From: Bacteroides salyersiae WAL 10018 = DSM 18765 = JCM 12988
GTDB lineage: Bacteria; Bacteroidota; Bacteroidia; Bacteroidales; Bacteroidaceae
DNA length: 64,000 nt
Direction: 5' to 3'
Assembly: GCF_000381365.1 (NCBI RefSeq)
Contig: NZ_KB905466.1
Location: 2,778,821 to 2,842,820, forward strand
Shown: positions 36,975 to 45,618 of the stretch, in pieces
How the letters are laid out: the number at the start of each line of letters is the position of its first letter
Numbering within the stretch: the stretch's first letter is position 1
The notes under the pieces: model-generated
Database searches by the model: none
What the model saw: only the letters and a program-made list of their open reading frames with translations
Told to the model about the DNA's origin: nothing
Position numbers and translations under genes: made by a program

Positions 36975-39140
36975 ATGATAACTCTTAAAAAAACGTACAG
37001 TATGAGAACCGTATTTCATTGCATGTGGTTGGTTGTGTTGTTGGTGGTGCCTTTTGTGTCCGGAATGGCAGCTTCTCCGGAAGTCGATGAATTTGAAATA
37101 CTTATGGACAAAATACGGATGGATTTTGTCCATAATCCTTCGATAGAATCTGCTTTGTCCAAATACAATCCGGCTGATGGCTCGTTTACCGATATCGATT
37201 ATAGTCGAACGGATCGTACAAACTGGGAGCCGTTGATTCATATCGATCGTATTTCTGATTTTGTTTTTGCTTATACGAATGAGGAAAATAAATATTTTCA
37301 GGATGAGGCGCTTTATGATAAGATTGTTGCAGCTCTTGAATATTGGTATCGGCGTAATCCGAATTGCAGTAATTGGTGGTACAACCAGATTGCCGAACCG
37401 CAAAAAACAGGTGTACTTTTGATTCAGATGCGGGCAGGGAAAAAGCAAATACCATCTGATTTGGAAAACAGGACGCTGCAACGGATGAAGGCGGAGGGCG
37501 GTGATCCCGGCAAATGGACCGGAGCCAACATGACCGATATTGCCCTGCATTGGATTTACCGGGCTTGCCTGACAGCTGATGAAGATTTGCTGAAAACGGC
37601 TATCGATTATTCGTATAGTACGGTCAAGTATACCACGGCTGAGGGGTTTCAGTATGATAATAGCTATTTTCAGCACGGTGTGCAATTGTATATCGGTGGA
37701 TATGGTGACGAGATATTAAAAGGAGTGACGCAGGTGGCAATGTATACACAGGGTACTCAGTACGCTTTGCCTTCTGAGAAAATGGCTATTCTGGATAAGT
37801 TCATGCGGGAGACTTATTATCAGACCATTCGTGGTAAGTATATGTTGTTTGATGTACTGGGACGTGGAATGAGCCGTCCCGGTATTACCGATAAAAGCGC
37901 TATGTCTCTGTTTGCCAAACGAATGATTGTATTGGCTCCGGAGCATGCCGATGAATATCGGGCTATTGTGGAACGTCTGGAGGGACAAAGACCGGCCGAT
38001 TATGGGATAACTCCTTTGCATACACATTACTTCCGGGGAGATTATACTTTGCATGTACGCCCGGGTTATACGTTTGATGTCCGTATGGTTTCTGCCCGTA
38101 CGGCCCGATGTGAGTATGGTAATGGTGAGAATCTGAAAACTTATTTTCTTTCGGACGGTTGTACGAATATGGTTATTGACGGGGATGAATATTTCGGGAT
38201 TTTCCCTGTATGGAACTGGACAAAGATTCCAGGGGTGACGGCTCCACAAATGCCTGTTGTGCCGAAAGCTGCCAGTGACTGGCAAACACCGGGAACTGCC
38301 ACATTTGCCGGTGGGGTTTCGGATAGTATTTATGGAGTAACCGCTTACGCTTACGATGATAAGTATGCCGGAATAAATACGGCTGCTAAAAAGGCGTGGT
38401 TCTTTTTTGATGATGAGATTGTATGTCTCGGGGCAGGCATTACCTCTACGGCAACAACGGATTTATATACTACTGTCAATCAATGCCTTCTTAAAGAAAA
38501 ACCGGTTACCGCATCTGTAAATGACCGGATCACTACATTGGGAATGGGAGATTTCTCTTATGAAAATAATCTGAACTGGGTTTTGCACAATGGGATGGGA
38601 TATATGTTTCCGTCAGGCGGTCGTCTGTCTCTTACCAATCGTATACAGACGGGAGACTGGTATGATATCAATACTTCGGCTCCTAAGGGCGAACAGGAAA
38701 AAGAGGTGTTTACATTGGGGGTTGAGCATGGACGGTCTCCTAAGAGTGCGGCTTATGCTTATATAATTATTCCTAATAAAAATACAGTGGAAGAAATGGA
38801 GGCTTATCGGACTGATGATCTGGAGATATTGACCAATACTGATTCAGTACAGGTAGTCAGGCATAAGAAATTGGGTATCTGGCAGATGGTATTCTACCGG
38901 GAAGCGACCTTTAAGCATAAGCAGATAAGTGTAACGGTAGATAGAGGGTGTGCTTTGCTTTTTAAAGAGACAGATCGGACTATCACGCAGTTTCATATTG
39001 CAGATCCTGCTCAAACACAATCTGTAATTAATGTAGATATTCGTATACCTGCTAAAGTGAAGAAAACCCAAAGAGTAGTATGTGATTTTACCGGTACGGG
39101 AATTTATGCCGGAATGTCTAAGGTATATTCTCTCAAATGA
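36975..39140 (+). CDS. Polysaccharide lyase family 8 (chondroitin/hyaluronan lyase-like), secreted
   Basis: 721 residues. The signal peptide hydrophobic core WLVVLLVVPFVSGMAAS is reached from ATG 36975 or, less extended, from Met10 (37002). The alpha/alpha toroid carries the PL8 residues at family spacing: Asn185 in WTGANMTD, His234 and Tyr243 in YFQHGVQLYIGGYG, Arg297 and Arg301 in GRGMSRPG. Beta-sandwich domains follow. PL8 enzymes cut uronic-acid polymers (chondroitin, hyaluronan, xanthan) by beta-elimination, giving unsaturated uronides. No SusC/D or GH88 lies next to it; neighbours are ahpF and an inositol monophosphatase. The exact substrate is open. Confidence 0.88.
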   Translation: MITLKKTYSMRTVFHCMWLVVLLVVPFVSGMAASPEVDEFEILMDKIRMDFVHNPSIESALSKYNPADGSFTDIDYSRTDRTNWEPLIHIDRISDFVFAYTNEENKYFQDEALYDKIVAALEYWYRRNPNCSNWWYNQIAEPQKTGVLLIQMRAGKKQIPSDLENRTLQRMKAEGGDPGKWTGANMTDIALHWIYRACLTADEDLLKTAIDYSYSTVKYTTAEGFQYDNSYFQHGVQLYIGGYGDEILKGVTQVAMYTQGTQYALPSEKMAILDKFMRETYYQTIRGKYMLFDVLGRGMSRPGITDKSAMSLFAKRMIVLAPEHADEYRAIVERLEGQRPADYGITPLHTHYFRGDYTLHVRPGYTFDVRMVSARTARCEYGNGENLKTYFLSDGCTNMVIDGDEYFGIFPVWNWTKIPGVTAPQMPVVPKAASDWQTPGTATFAGGVSDSIYGVTAYAYDDKYAGINTAAKKAWFFFDDEIVCLGAGITSTATTDLYTTVNQCLLKEKPVTASVNDRITTLGMGDFSYENNLNWVLHNGMGYMFPSGGRLSLTNRIQTGDWYDINTSAPKGEQEKEVFTLGVEHGRSPKSAAYAYIIIPNKNTVEEMEAYRTDDLEILTNTDSVQVVRHKKLGIWQMVFYREATFKHKQISVTVDRGCALLFKETDRTITQFHIADPAQTQSVINVDIRIPAKVKKTQRVVCDFTGTGIYAGMSKVYSLK

Positions 39141-39183
39141 ATTATCTTCGCCGGGAGAATCGGAGAAATAAATAAAAGAAGAT

Positions 39184-39978
39184 ATGTTGGATTTAGAGCA
39201 ATTGACAGCGGATGTATGCCGTATCGCTACTGCTGCCGGGCATTTTTTGAAAGAAGAGCGAAAGAATTTTCGTCGTGAATCAGTGATTGAGAAATGTACG
39301 CATGATTACGTCTCTTATGTCGATAAGGAATCGGAACGCAGATTGGTTACCGAACTTTCGGCTTTGCTTCCGGAAGCGGGATTTATTGCAGAGGAAGGTT
39401 CTGCTACATATAATGACGAGCCTTATTGCTGGGTGATCGATCCTTTGGATGGTACTACCAATTATATTCATGATAATGCGCCTTATTGTGTCAGTATCGC
39501 TTTGCGCAGTCGGGATGAGTTATTGCTTGGTGTTGTCTATGAAGTTTGCCGCGATGAATGTTTTTATGCATGGAAAGGTGGAAAGGCGTGGTTGAATGGT
39601 GAACCGTTACATATCTCCGATATCGATGATGTGACAAACGCTTTCTTGATTGTAGAACTGCCCTATAATGATGCGGCTTATAAGCAGATTGCCATGCATT
39701 TGCTTGATGATTTATATGGCAAAGCCGGTGCTATCCGTATGAACGGCTCTGCTGCTGCCGCTATTTGTTATGTAGCTGCCGGACGCTTTGACGGTTGGCT
39801 GGAGGCTTTCATCGGGAAATGGGATTATTCTGCCGCTGCACTGATTGTGCTCGAAGCCGGTGGGGAAGTTACGGATTTCTATGGAAGTAGAGATTTTATG
39901 GAAGGACATCATATTATCGCTACCAATGGTCATCTGCATGCTTATTTGCAGGATTTGGTGAAAGAGTTTCGTTTTTAG
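39184..39978 (+). CDS. Inositol monophosphatase family protein
   Basis: 264 residues. Metal-site motifs are EEGS (first Glu), WVIDPLDGTTNYIHDNAPYC (Asp, Asp) and the C-terminal WDYSAAALIVLEAGG. The family dephosphorylates inositol phosphates or related sugar/nucleotide phosphates (CysQ/SuhB types) with Mg2+ in the cytoplasm. It is 43 bp after the PL8 gene and its stop codon overlaps the start region of comF by one base. Exact substrate not determinable. Confidence 0.92.
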   Translation: MLDLEQLTADVCRIATAAGHFLKEERKNFRRESVIEKCTHDYVSYVDKESERRLVTELSALLPEAGFIAEEGSATYNDEPYCWVIDPLDGTTNYIHDNAPYCVSIALRSRDELLLGVVYEVCRDECFYAWKGGKAWLNGEPLHISDIDDVTNAFLIVELPYNDAAYKQIAMHLLDDLYGKAGAIRMNGSAAAAICYVAAGRFDGWLEAFIGKWDYSAAALIVLEAGGEVTDFYGSRDFMEGHHIIATNGHLHAYLQDLVKEFRF

Positions 39979-40715
39979 TGATAAGCGAGGTAGTGATAAG
40001 TACTGTGCGGAGGAAGAGTATATTGATAAAAGACTGGTTGGATGCTTTTCTTTCGATCTTTTTTCCGCGGTGCTGCCTTGTATGTGGTGGGGTGCTGGCA
40101 AAGGGAGAAGAGTGCTTGTGTGCCCGTTGTAACATGGACCTGCCTCGTACGAATTATCATCAAATGAAGGATAATCCGGTGGAAAAGCTTTTCTGGGGGA
40201 AAATTCCTTTGGAACGGGCTACTTCTTATTTCTTTTACCGGCGGGGAGGAGACACGCGGCGCATACTTCATTCACTGAAATATGGCGGGCAGAAGGAAAT
40301 CGGGGAAATTATGGGGCGGCATCTGGCGGTGGAATTATTGTCTTCCGGCTTTTTTGAAGGAATCGATATGCTTGTTCCCGTCCCTCTTCACAAGAAAAAG
40401 GAAAAGCTTCGTGGCTATAACCAGAGTGAATGGATTGCCCGTGGAGTTTCGGTAATAACGTTGATACCCGTGTTCATTTCCGGTATGGTACGTGAGAAGA
40501 ATACCGAGACACAAACTCACAAATCTGCTTTTGAGCGTTGGGAAAATGTGGACGGTATTTTTCGGGTTACTATTCCTGAATATTTTTCGGGTAAGCACAT
40601 ACTTATCATTGATGATGTGCTTACTACCGGAGCGACTACCGTAGCTTGTGCTTCTGCTTTTGACAAAGTGGAAGATATCCGTATCAGCATTCTGACATTG
40701 GCAGTAGCGGAGTAA
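39978..40715 (+). CDS. ComF-family phosphoribosyltransferase-like protein
   Basis: 245 residues from a GTG that overlaps the previous stop (TAGTG), suggesting translational coupling. An in-frame TTG at 40023 preceded by GGAGG gives 230 residues starting at the family-conserved IKDWLDAFLSIFFPRCC and is a real alternative. It has a zinc-ribbon part CCLVCGG...CLCARC, then a PRTase fold with the PRPP loop ILIIDDVLTTGATT. ComF homologues are linked to DNA uptake in naturally competent bacteria; here the role is unknown. Convergent with the next gene. Confidence 0.9.
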   Translation: MISEVVISTVRRKSILIKDWLDAFLSIFFPRCCLVCGGVLAKGEECLCARCNMDLPRTNYHQMKDNPVEKLFWGKIPLERATSYFFYRRGGDTRRILHSLKYGGQKEIGEIMGRHLAVELLSSGFFEGIDMLVPVPLHKKKEKLRGYNQSEWIARGVSVITLIPVFISGMVREKNTETQTHKSAFERWENVDGIFRVTIPEYFSGKHILIIDDVLTTGATTVACASAFDKVEDIRISILTLAVAE

Positions 40716-40737
40716 TGCCTCTTTTGGAGCTTACCTT

Positions 40738-41019
40738 TTAGAATGACTCGATTACTAACTCTGAAGCCAATAACCTTTCGATTGCCTTTCCGAATGCCTG
40801 AAAATGTGCAGATGCGGCATGTACACTTATGGCATTTTGGTCTTTGTACTCCTCATAAAAAATAAATGCTGTAGGATTGGAAGGATTTTGATAAAGGTTG
40901 TAACTGATGTTGCCCTCTTCTGCTCTTGTTCCCTGAATCAGCGGCTCAGCCTTACTGATAAATTCCTGTTCTTTGCCCGGGAGTACCTCGGCACGGGCTA
41001 CGATTGTTTTCTTTTCCAT
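40738..41019 (-). CDS. ABM-domain monooxygenase-like protein (putative quinol monooxygenase)
   Basis: 93 residues, a single antibiotic-biosynthesis-monooxygenase (ferredoxin-like dimeric) fold: VARAEVLPGKEQEFISKA, then GNISYNLYQNP and FIFYEEYKDQNAISVHAASAHF. YgiN-like members act on quinols, but most are uncharacterised. Monocistronic, with a TATTTTTG box 24 bp upstream. Confidence 0.85.
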   Translation of the reverse strand: MEKKTIVARAEVLPGKEQEFISKAEPLIQGTRAEEGNISYNLYQNPSNPTAFIFYEEYKDQNAISVHAASAHFQAFGKAIERLLASELVIESF

Positions 41020-41042
41020 GATGTTATGTGATTGATATACTG

Positions 41043-41050
41043 CAAAAATA
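41043..41050 (-). promoter_or_regulatory. -7 box of the ABM monooxygenase gene
   Basis: Minus-strand TATTTTTG, a TAnnTTTG match. No clear -33. It lies in the 71-bp gap after the ECF sigma gene. Confidence 0.45.
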
Positions 41051-41090
41051 GATATTAGTCTTGAGAAAAGGCTTGGTTTACATCAAAAAA

Positions 41091-41678
41091 TCAATTGTCA
41101 TTCAGAAGTTCGTCGTATAATCGTGCTAAACGTTTCCGCAAATGAAGCACGGCATAGCGTTTTCTTGATATCAACGTGTTGACTGTGATACCTGTGGATT
41201 CGGATATTTCTTTAAAAGAAAATCCTTCCAGTTCTGTCAGTTTAAATATGGTGCTCTGCTCTTCCGGAAGTTCATTCATGGCATTTTCCAGTTCTTCCCA
41301 AACCAGTGAACGGATGAAATCCATTTCCGGTGAAGCATCCTCGTCTAAAAGCAGACCGGTGAGCTCACTGATAAATGATTGATCCTCTTCGTTATTGTGA
41401 ACTTCGGGTAATGCTTCTTCACGCTTTTTGCGGCTCCAATCTATGATCTGGTTGCGCGTTACGGAATAGAGCCATGCTGATACCTGCTCAATAGGATTGG
41501 TTTCAATGTTTATTTTAGCAAGCTGATAGAAAACATTCTGCAAAATATCTTCGCAATCCTCTTTGGAGGGAACCCGCTTGGCAATGAAACCTTTCAGTTG
41601 GGCTTGGTATTTCCGGAAGAGCTCTGATACATATTGATTCTGATTATCTCCGATTTTCTGAGACTTTTTCTCATTCAT
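41091..41678 (-). CDS. ECF-type RNA polymerase sigma factor
   Basis: 195 residues. Region 2 covers about 20-95 (EDCEDILQNVFYQLAKIN, AWLYSVTRNQIIDWSRKK) and region 4 about 130-190 (LPEEQSTIFKLTELEGFSFKEISESTGI, partly). It should redirect RNA polymerase to a small regulon. The start overlaps the preceding small membrane-protein gene by 8 bp, so that protein is a good candidate for its regulator. There is no FecR-type anti-sigma and no STN receptor nearby, so it does not look like the partner of the susC at 6.4-9.9 kb. Confidence 0.93.
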   Translation of the reverse strand: MNEKKSQKIGDNQNQYVSELFRKYQAQLKGFIAKRVPSKEDCEDILQNVFYQLAKINIETNPIEQVSAWLYSVTRNQIIDWSRKKREEALPEVHNNEEDQSFISELTGLLLDEDASPEMDFIRSLVWEELENAMNELPEEQSTIFKLTELEGFSFKEISESTGITVNTLISRKRYAVLHLRKRLARLYDELLNDN

Positions 41679-42012
41679 GTGCTTCTTGCTCGTGGAATTT
41701 AGCCATACGGCTACGTATATAAGCGCGTTTTTCGTCCCAGGTCATATGTTTCATTCTGTCGTGCATTTCAATATGCTCTTTGTTGAAACGGAAAGTGTTT
41801 GCGGGATGAGGGAAACCGAATCCCTTGAATAAAATGCGGCATAGGATCAGCAATCCGGCAGCTTGCCAGTAATTGATGGTACTCCAGCCGATGATAGATG
41901 GAATTAACGCATTCCATAACAACATAACAATGACAGCAGCAACAGCTATCGACAATATTACAATGGTGATTCCCCGAAAGATGTGTACGGCATTTCTTCT
42001 TTTCATTTTCAT
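41671..42012 (-). CDS. Small membrane protein, candidate anti-sigma or signal-transducing partner of the ECF sigma factor
   Basis: 113 residues with two predicted membrane helices (about 12-36 and 44-60) and a basic/His-rich hydrophilic tail (FRFNKEHIEMHDRMKHMTWD...KFHEQEAHE). No named domain is recognised. It overlaps the ECF sigma gene by 8 bp and follows a ferredoxin gene by 13 bp. Co-encoded small membrane proteins commonly hold ECF sigma factors inactive; that function is inferred only from position here. Confidence 0.75.
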   Translation of the reverse strand: MKMKRRNAVHIFRGITIVILSIAVAAVIVMLLWNALIPSIIGWSTINYWQAAGLLILCRILFKGFGFPHPANTFRFNKEHIEMHDRMKHMTWDEKRAYIRSRMAKFHEQEAHE

Positions 42013-42025
42013 ATTTCTTTTTTGA

Positions 42026-42259
42026 TTAATCTACTATTTTCTTTGTCATTAAGCGGATAGCGTCTTCCGGACAATATCTTTGACATCTGCCACAACCGGT
42101 ACATTCATCCGGACGTACCGCCCAAGCCCATTTATATCCGCCTTCTTCTGCAAGAGATATTACATTTCTGCGACATTTGTCTATGCATGTTCCACAACCG
42201 GTGCACTTGGCATCTATAATGAGTAAAGATATGATTTTTCTACTTCTTATTCCAAACAT
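42026..42259 (-). CDS. Small 4Fe-4S dicluster ferredoxin-type protein
   Basis: 77 residues. Two cluster motifs are CTGCGTCIDKC and CTGCGRCQRYC followed by PEDAIRLM. Unusually, the first motif is followed by RRN rather than P. It should carry two [4Fe-4S] clusters. It is the first gene of the ferredoxin / membrane protein / ECF sigma unit, suggesting an electron-transfer or redox-sensing input to the sigma factor (inference). Confidence 0.88.
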   Translation of the reverse strand: MFGIRSRKIISLLIIDAKCTGCGTCIDKCRRNVISLAEEGGYKWAWAVRPDECTGCGRCQRYCPEDAIRLMTKKIVD

Positions 42260-42493
42260 ATTTCTAACTTGTTTTTATTCAACTGATTTTTATTTGATGG
42301 TATACCTTCTACTGTTGAAGACGAATCAGCACCGAAGATATTTTAAAGAAAAGTGTTTTTGTGTGTCGTTTTCGCACTTGTTACGATGGGATAGTCTTTG
42401 TATGGATATTAGAGAGTGAGAACGGCCCTTCACCCTGTATTGCCGATGAATAAGACTTAGAACTTATGTGTGGGTGTATCAAAAATCGTTTAT

Positions 42494-42521
42494 AAAAAAA
42501 GGCTCGCCATTATGGCGAACC
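42494..42521 (-). terminator. Terminator of the tRNA-Asn pair
   Basis: On the minus strand GGTTCGCC and GGCGAGCC pair (plus 42501-42508 and 42514-42521, one G-T pair) and are followed by TTTTTTTATA. Confidence 0.85.
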
Positions 42522-42527
42522 TTCTTG

Positions 42528-42601
42528 CTCTTCCTCTTGGACTTGAACCAAGGACCCTCTGATTAACAGTCAGATGCTCTAACCGACTGAGCTAAGGAAG
42601 A
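42528..42601 (-). tRNA. tRNA-Asn (anticodon GTT), copy 2
   Basis: Acceptor TCTTCCT/AGGAAGA, D stem GCTC, anticodon loop CTGTTAA with GTT, T arm around GGTTCAAGTCC, discriminator G. 74 nt, identical to the copy 30 bp upstream. CCA not encoded. Confidence 0.95.
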
Positions 42602-42631
42602 ATGTCTTGCAACTGAGATTTTCGAACTTTG

Positions 42632-42705
42632 CTCTTCCTCTTGGACTTGAACCAAGGACCCTCTGATTAACAGTCAGATGCTCTAACCGACTGAGCTAAG
42701 GAAGA
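42632..42705 (-). tRNA. tRNA-Asn (anticodon GTT), copy 1
   Basis: Same 74-nt sequence and cloverleaf as the downstream copy. It is the promoter-proximal copy and both are probably processed from one transcript. Confidence 0.95.
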
Positions 42706-42726
42706 ATGTTTTTCTCAATTGCGATG

Positions 42727-42757
42727 CAAAAGTAATAGGATATTTTGAAATATGCAA
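42727..42757 (-). promoter_or_regulatory. Promoter of the tRNA-Asn pair
   Basis: Minus-strand TTG (42755-42757), 20-bp spacer, TACTTTTG (42727-42734), 22 bp upstream of the tRNA 5' end. Back to back with the plus-strand -7 box of the kinase gene. Confidence 0.7.
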
Positions 42758-42765
42758 TATCTTTG
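42758..42765 (+). promoter_or_regulatory. -7 box of the PfkB kinase gene
   Basis: TATCTTTG, 16 bp upstream of the ATG at 42782, giving a short leader. It directly abuts the -33 of the divergent tRNA promoter. Confidence 0.6.
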
Positions 42766-42781
42766 CAAAAAAAATATTGAA

Positions 42782-43768
42782 ATGGACAAAATAATTGGTT
42801 TGGGCAATGCCCTTGTAGACGTACTTGCAACCTTGAAAGATGATACTCTGCTTGATGAAATGGGTTTACCGAAGGGGAGCATGCAACTCATCGATGACAT
42901 TAAGTTACAGCAGATTAACGAGAAATTTGCTAACATGAAAACCCATCTTGCAACCGGCGGATCAGCAGGAAATACCATTCTCGGACTCTCTTGTCTCGGA
43001 GCAGCAACCGGTTTTATTGGAAAAGTGGGAAATGATGATTATGGGAAATTTTTCCGCGAAAATCTGCAAAAAAACAATATTGAAGATAAAATTCTCCTCT
43101 CTGATTTGCCTTCGGGGGTAGCTTCCACTTTTATTTCTCCTGGTGGTGAGCGTACTTTTGGTACTTATTTGGGAGCAGCCTCCACTTTGAGAGCCGAAGA
43201 CTTATCTTTGGATATGTTTAAGGGATATGCTTACCTATATATTGAAGGATATCTGGTGCAAGATCACGATATGATTCTCCGGGCTATTAAATTAGCGAAA
43301 GAAGCCGGTCTGCAGATATGTCTTGATATGGCAAGTTATAATATCGTTGAAAATGATAAAGAATTCTTTTCCTTATTAATAAGTAAATATGTGGATATTG
43401 TGTTTGCTAATGAAGAAGAAGCAAAAGCGTTCACTGGAGAAGAACCTGAACAGGCTTTGGAAACGATAGGCAAACAGTGTAGTATTGCCATTGTAAAGAT
43501 AGGTTGCAGAGGGTCTTTGATCCGTAAAGGTACGGAGGAGGTAAGGGTATCTGCTATTCCTGTGGCGAAAGTGATAGATACGACCGGAGCCGGTGACTAT
43601 TTCGCTGCAGGGTTTTTATATGGTTTGACCTGCGGTTATTCATTGGAGAAATGCGCAAAAATAGGTTCTATTCTTTCGGGAAATGTTATACAAGTTATTG
43701 GAACCACTATCTCAAAGGGACGTTGGGATGAAATAAAGTTAAATATTAACGAAGTTCTGTCTGAATAA
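42782..43768 (+). CDS. PfkB-family carbohydrate/nucleoside kinase (adenosine kinase-like)
   Basis: 328 residues from MDKIIGLGNALVDVLA. PfkB signatures are GGSAGNTILGLSCLG (N-terminal, two Gly) and DTTGAGDYFAAGFLYGL (catalytic Asp and anion hole). The frame continues ten codons upstream, but that start would lie ahead of the promoter's transcript. The closest named group is adenosine kinase-type PfkB; ribokinase-like sugars cannot be excluded. The ctpA-like gene follows at 44 bp and is probably cotranscribed. Confidence 0.9.
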   Translation: MDKIIGLGNALVDVLATLKDDTLLDEMGLPKGSMQLIDDIKLQQINEKFANMKTHLATGGSAGNTILGLSCLGAATGFIGKVGNDDYGKFFRENLQKNNIEDKILLSDLPSGVASTFISPGGERTFGTYLGAASTLRAEDLSLDMFKGYAYLYIEGYLVQDHDMILRAIKLAKEAGLQICLDMASYNIVENDKEFFSLLISKYVDIVFANEEEAKAFTGEEPEQALETIGKQCSIAIVKIGCRGSLIRKGTEEVRVSAIPVAKVIDTTGAGDYFAAGFLYGLTCGYSLEKCAKIGSILSGNVIQVIGTTISKGRWDEIKLNINEVLSE

Positions 43769-43812
43769 GCAGGTAATGAGTTACTTTTACGTTTCATTTT
43801 AACTAAAAGTGT

Positions 43813-45495
43813 ATGAAAAAGTTTCTGAATAGGCGAAATGGTATCATTGTAGCAATTGTATTGATTACTGTTGCGTTCTTTAGTTTTAAAAGCGGTGACG
43901 ACCGTAATTTTCAGATCGCTAAGAATCTGGACATATTCAATTCTATTGTAAAAGAGCTGGATATGTTTTATGTAGATACGATTGATCCTAACAAGACGAT
44001 CCGTGAGGGAATCGATAATATGCTGTATTCTCTTGATCCTTATACCGTATATTATCCTGAAAATGATCAGGATGAATTGGAAATGATGGTGAAGGGGTCC
44101 TATGGTGGTATCGGATCTTTAATCAGATATAATCCCAAAAGCAAATATACGGTAATTGCCGAACCTTATGAAGGAATGCCGGCAGCAGAGAGTGGACTCA
44201 AAGCCGGAGATTTATTGTTAGAGATCGATGGAAAGGATTTGAAAGGGAATTCGGATGTGAGCACGCTGCTTCGTGGACAGGTAGGTACCAGTTTTAAACT
44301 GAAAGTACAACGTCCCGGTGTAAAAGAACCACTCGAATTTAATATTGTACGTCGCTCTATTCAGATGCCGACTATTCCTTATTATGGAGTCATGGACGGC
44401 CAGGTCGGCTATATTAACCTTAGTAGTTTTTCTGGAAACCCTTCAAAAGATTTCAAGAAAGCTTTTCTTGATTTGAAGAAACAAGGAATTACTTCATTGG
44501 TGATCGATTTGCGTAATAATGGCGGTGGTTTGCTGGATCAGGCGGTGGAGATTGTGAATATGTTTGTGCCGCGTGGTAAAACGATTGTGACAACAAAGGG
44601 TAAAATCAAGCAGGCAAGTAATACCTATAAAACTCTACGCGAGCCGTTGGATACCGATATTCCGATTGCAGTGTTGGTAAATAGCGGTACGGCTTCTTCT
44701 TCGGAAATTCTTTCCGGATCATTGCAGGATCTTGATCGTGCTGTCATTGTGGGTAATCGTACTTATGGAAAAGGTCTGGTACAGGTGCCCCGTTCTTTGC
44801 CCTATGGCGGTAATTTGAAGATCACTACTTCCAAATATTATATTCCCAGTGGTAGGTGTGTGCAGGCTATAGATTATGCACATCGTAATGAAGATGGCAG
44901 TGTGGCACGTATTCCCGATAGTTTGACAACAGTCTTTCATACAGCTGCCGGACGTGAAGTGCGGGATGGGGGCGGAGTAAGTCCCGATATTGAAGTGAAG
45001 CAGGAACGGTTACCCAATATTTTGTTCTATCTGGTACGTGATAATTTGATTTTTGATTATGCAACGGACTATTGTCTCAAACATCCGGCCATTGCTTCGG
45101 CAAAAGAATTTGAGTTGACGGATGCTGATTACGAAGAATTTAAGAATAAGGTGAAAGGGGCGGATTTCAAGTATGACCAACAAAGTGAGAAGATTTTAAA
45201 TACTCTGAAAGAAGCAGCCGAATTTGAGGGCTATATGAAAGACGCTTCTGATGAATTCAAGGCATTGGAGAATAAGCTTAAGCACAATCTGGATCGCGAT
45301 CTTGATTATTTTTCTAAAGATATAAAGAAGATGATCGCCGAAGAAATAATTAAGCGCTATTATTACCAAGAAGGTGCAATCATTCAGCAGTTGAAGGACG
45401 ATAAAGACTTGGATGAGGCTGTTAAGGTTTTGACGAATCCGGAACGTTATCAACAGATATTGAGTGTAACTGCCGTTACTGCAAAAAAAGAATAG
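43813..45495 (+). CDS. C-terminal processing peptidase, S41 family (PDZ protease)
   Basis: 560 residues. An N-terminal membrane/signal segment (about 9-25, GIIVAIVLITVAFFSF) precedes a PDZ domain (about 90-170, EPYEGMPAAESGLKAGDLLLEIDG). The S41 domain has Ser295 in NSGTASSSE and Lys320 in TYGKGLVQ, the 25-residue Ser-Lys spacing of CtpA proteases. A helical C-terminal extension (about 430-560) is longer than in the shortest CtpA. It degrades or trims exported proteins from the C-terminus in the periplasm. It ends before a strong terminator. Confidence 0.95.
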   Translation: MKKFLNRRNGIIVAIVLITVAFFSFKSGDDRNFQIAKNLDIFNSIVKELDMFYVDTIDPNKTIREGIDNMLYSLDPYTVYYPENDQDELEMMVKGSYGGIGSLIRYNPKSKYTVIAEPYEGMPAAESGLKAGDLLLEIDGKDLKGNSDVSTLLRGQVGTSFKLKVQRPGVKEPLEFNIVRRSIQMPTIPYYGVMDGQVGYINLSSFSGNPSKDFKKAFLDLKKQGITSLVIDLRNNGGGLLDQAVEIVNMFVPRGKTIVTTKGKIKQASNTYKTLREPLDTDIPIAVLVNSGTASSSEILSGSLQDLDRAVIVGNRTYGKGLVQVPRSLPYGGNLKITTSKYYIPSGRCVQAIDYAHRNEDGSVARIPDSLTTVFHTAAGREVRDGGGVSPDIEVKQERLPNILFYLVRDNLIFDYATDYCLKHPAIASAKEFELTDADYEEFKNKVKGADFKYDQQSEKILNTLKEAAEFEGYMKDASDEFKALENKLKHNLDRDLDYFSKDIKKMIAEEIIKRYYYQEGAIIQQLKDDKDLDEAVKVLTNPERYQQILSVTAVTAKKE

Positions 45496-45578
45496 TTTGA
45501 TGCCAATATAGAGGATGCCTGTTATTGATGGTAACTTGTGGTATACTGGTATTTTTAATGATTTAAGATTGTGTGAGT

Positions 45579-45618
45579 AGAGAAATACAGGATTCGGTAT
45601 CGAATCCTGTATTTCTCT
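45579..45618 (+). terminator. Terminator of the kinase/protease operon
   Basis: Perfect 18-bp arms: AGAGAAATACAGGATTCG (45579-45596), 4-base loop GTAT, and the reverse complement (45601-45618), followed by ATTTATTTATG. Confidence 0.9.

Noticed and set aside
41091..41678. ECF sigma factor as the partner of the STN-type SusC at 6.4-9.9 kb
   Set aside because: No FecR-type anti-sigma accompanies it and it is 31 kb away, packed with a ferredoxin and a small membrane protein.
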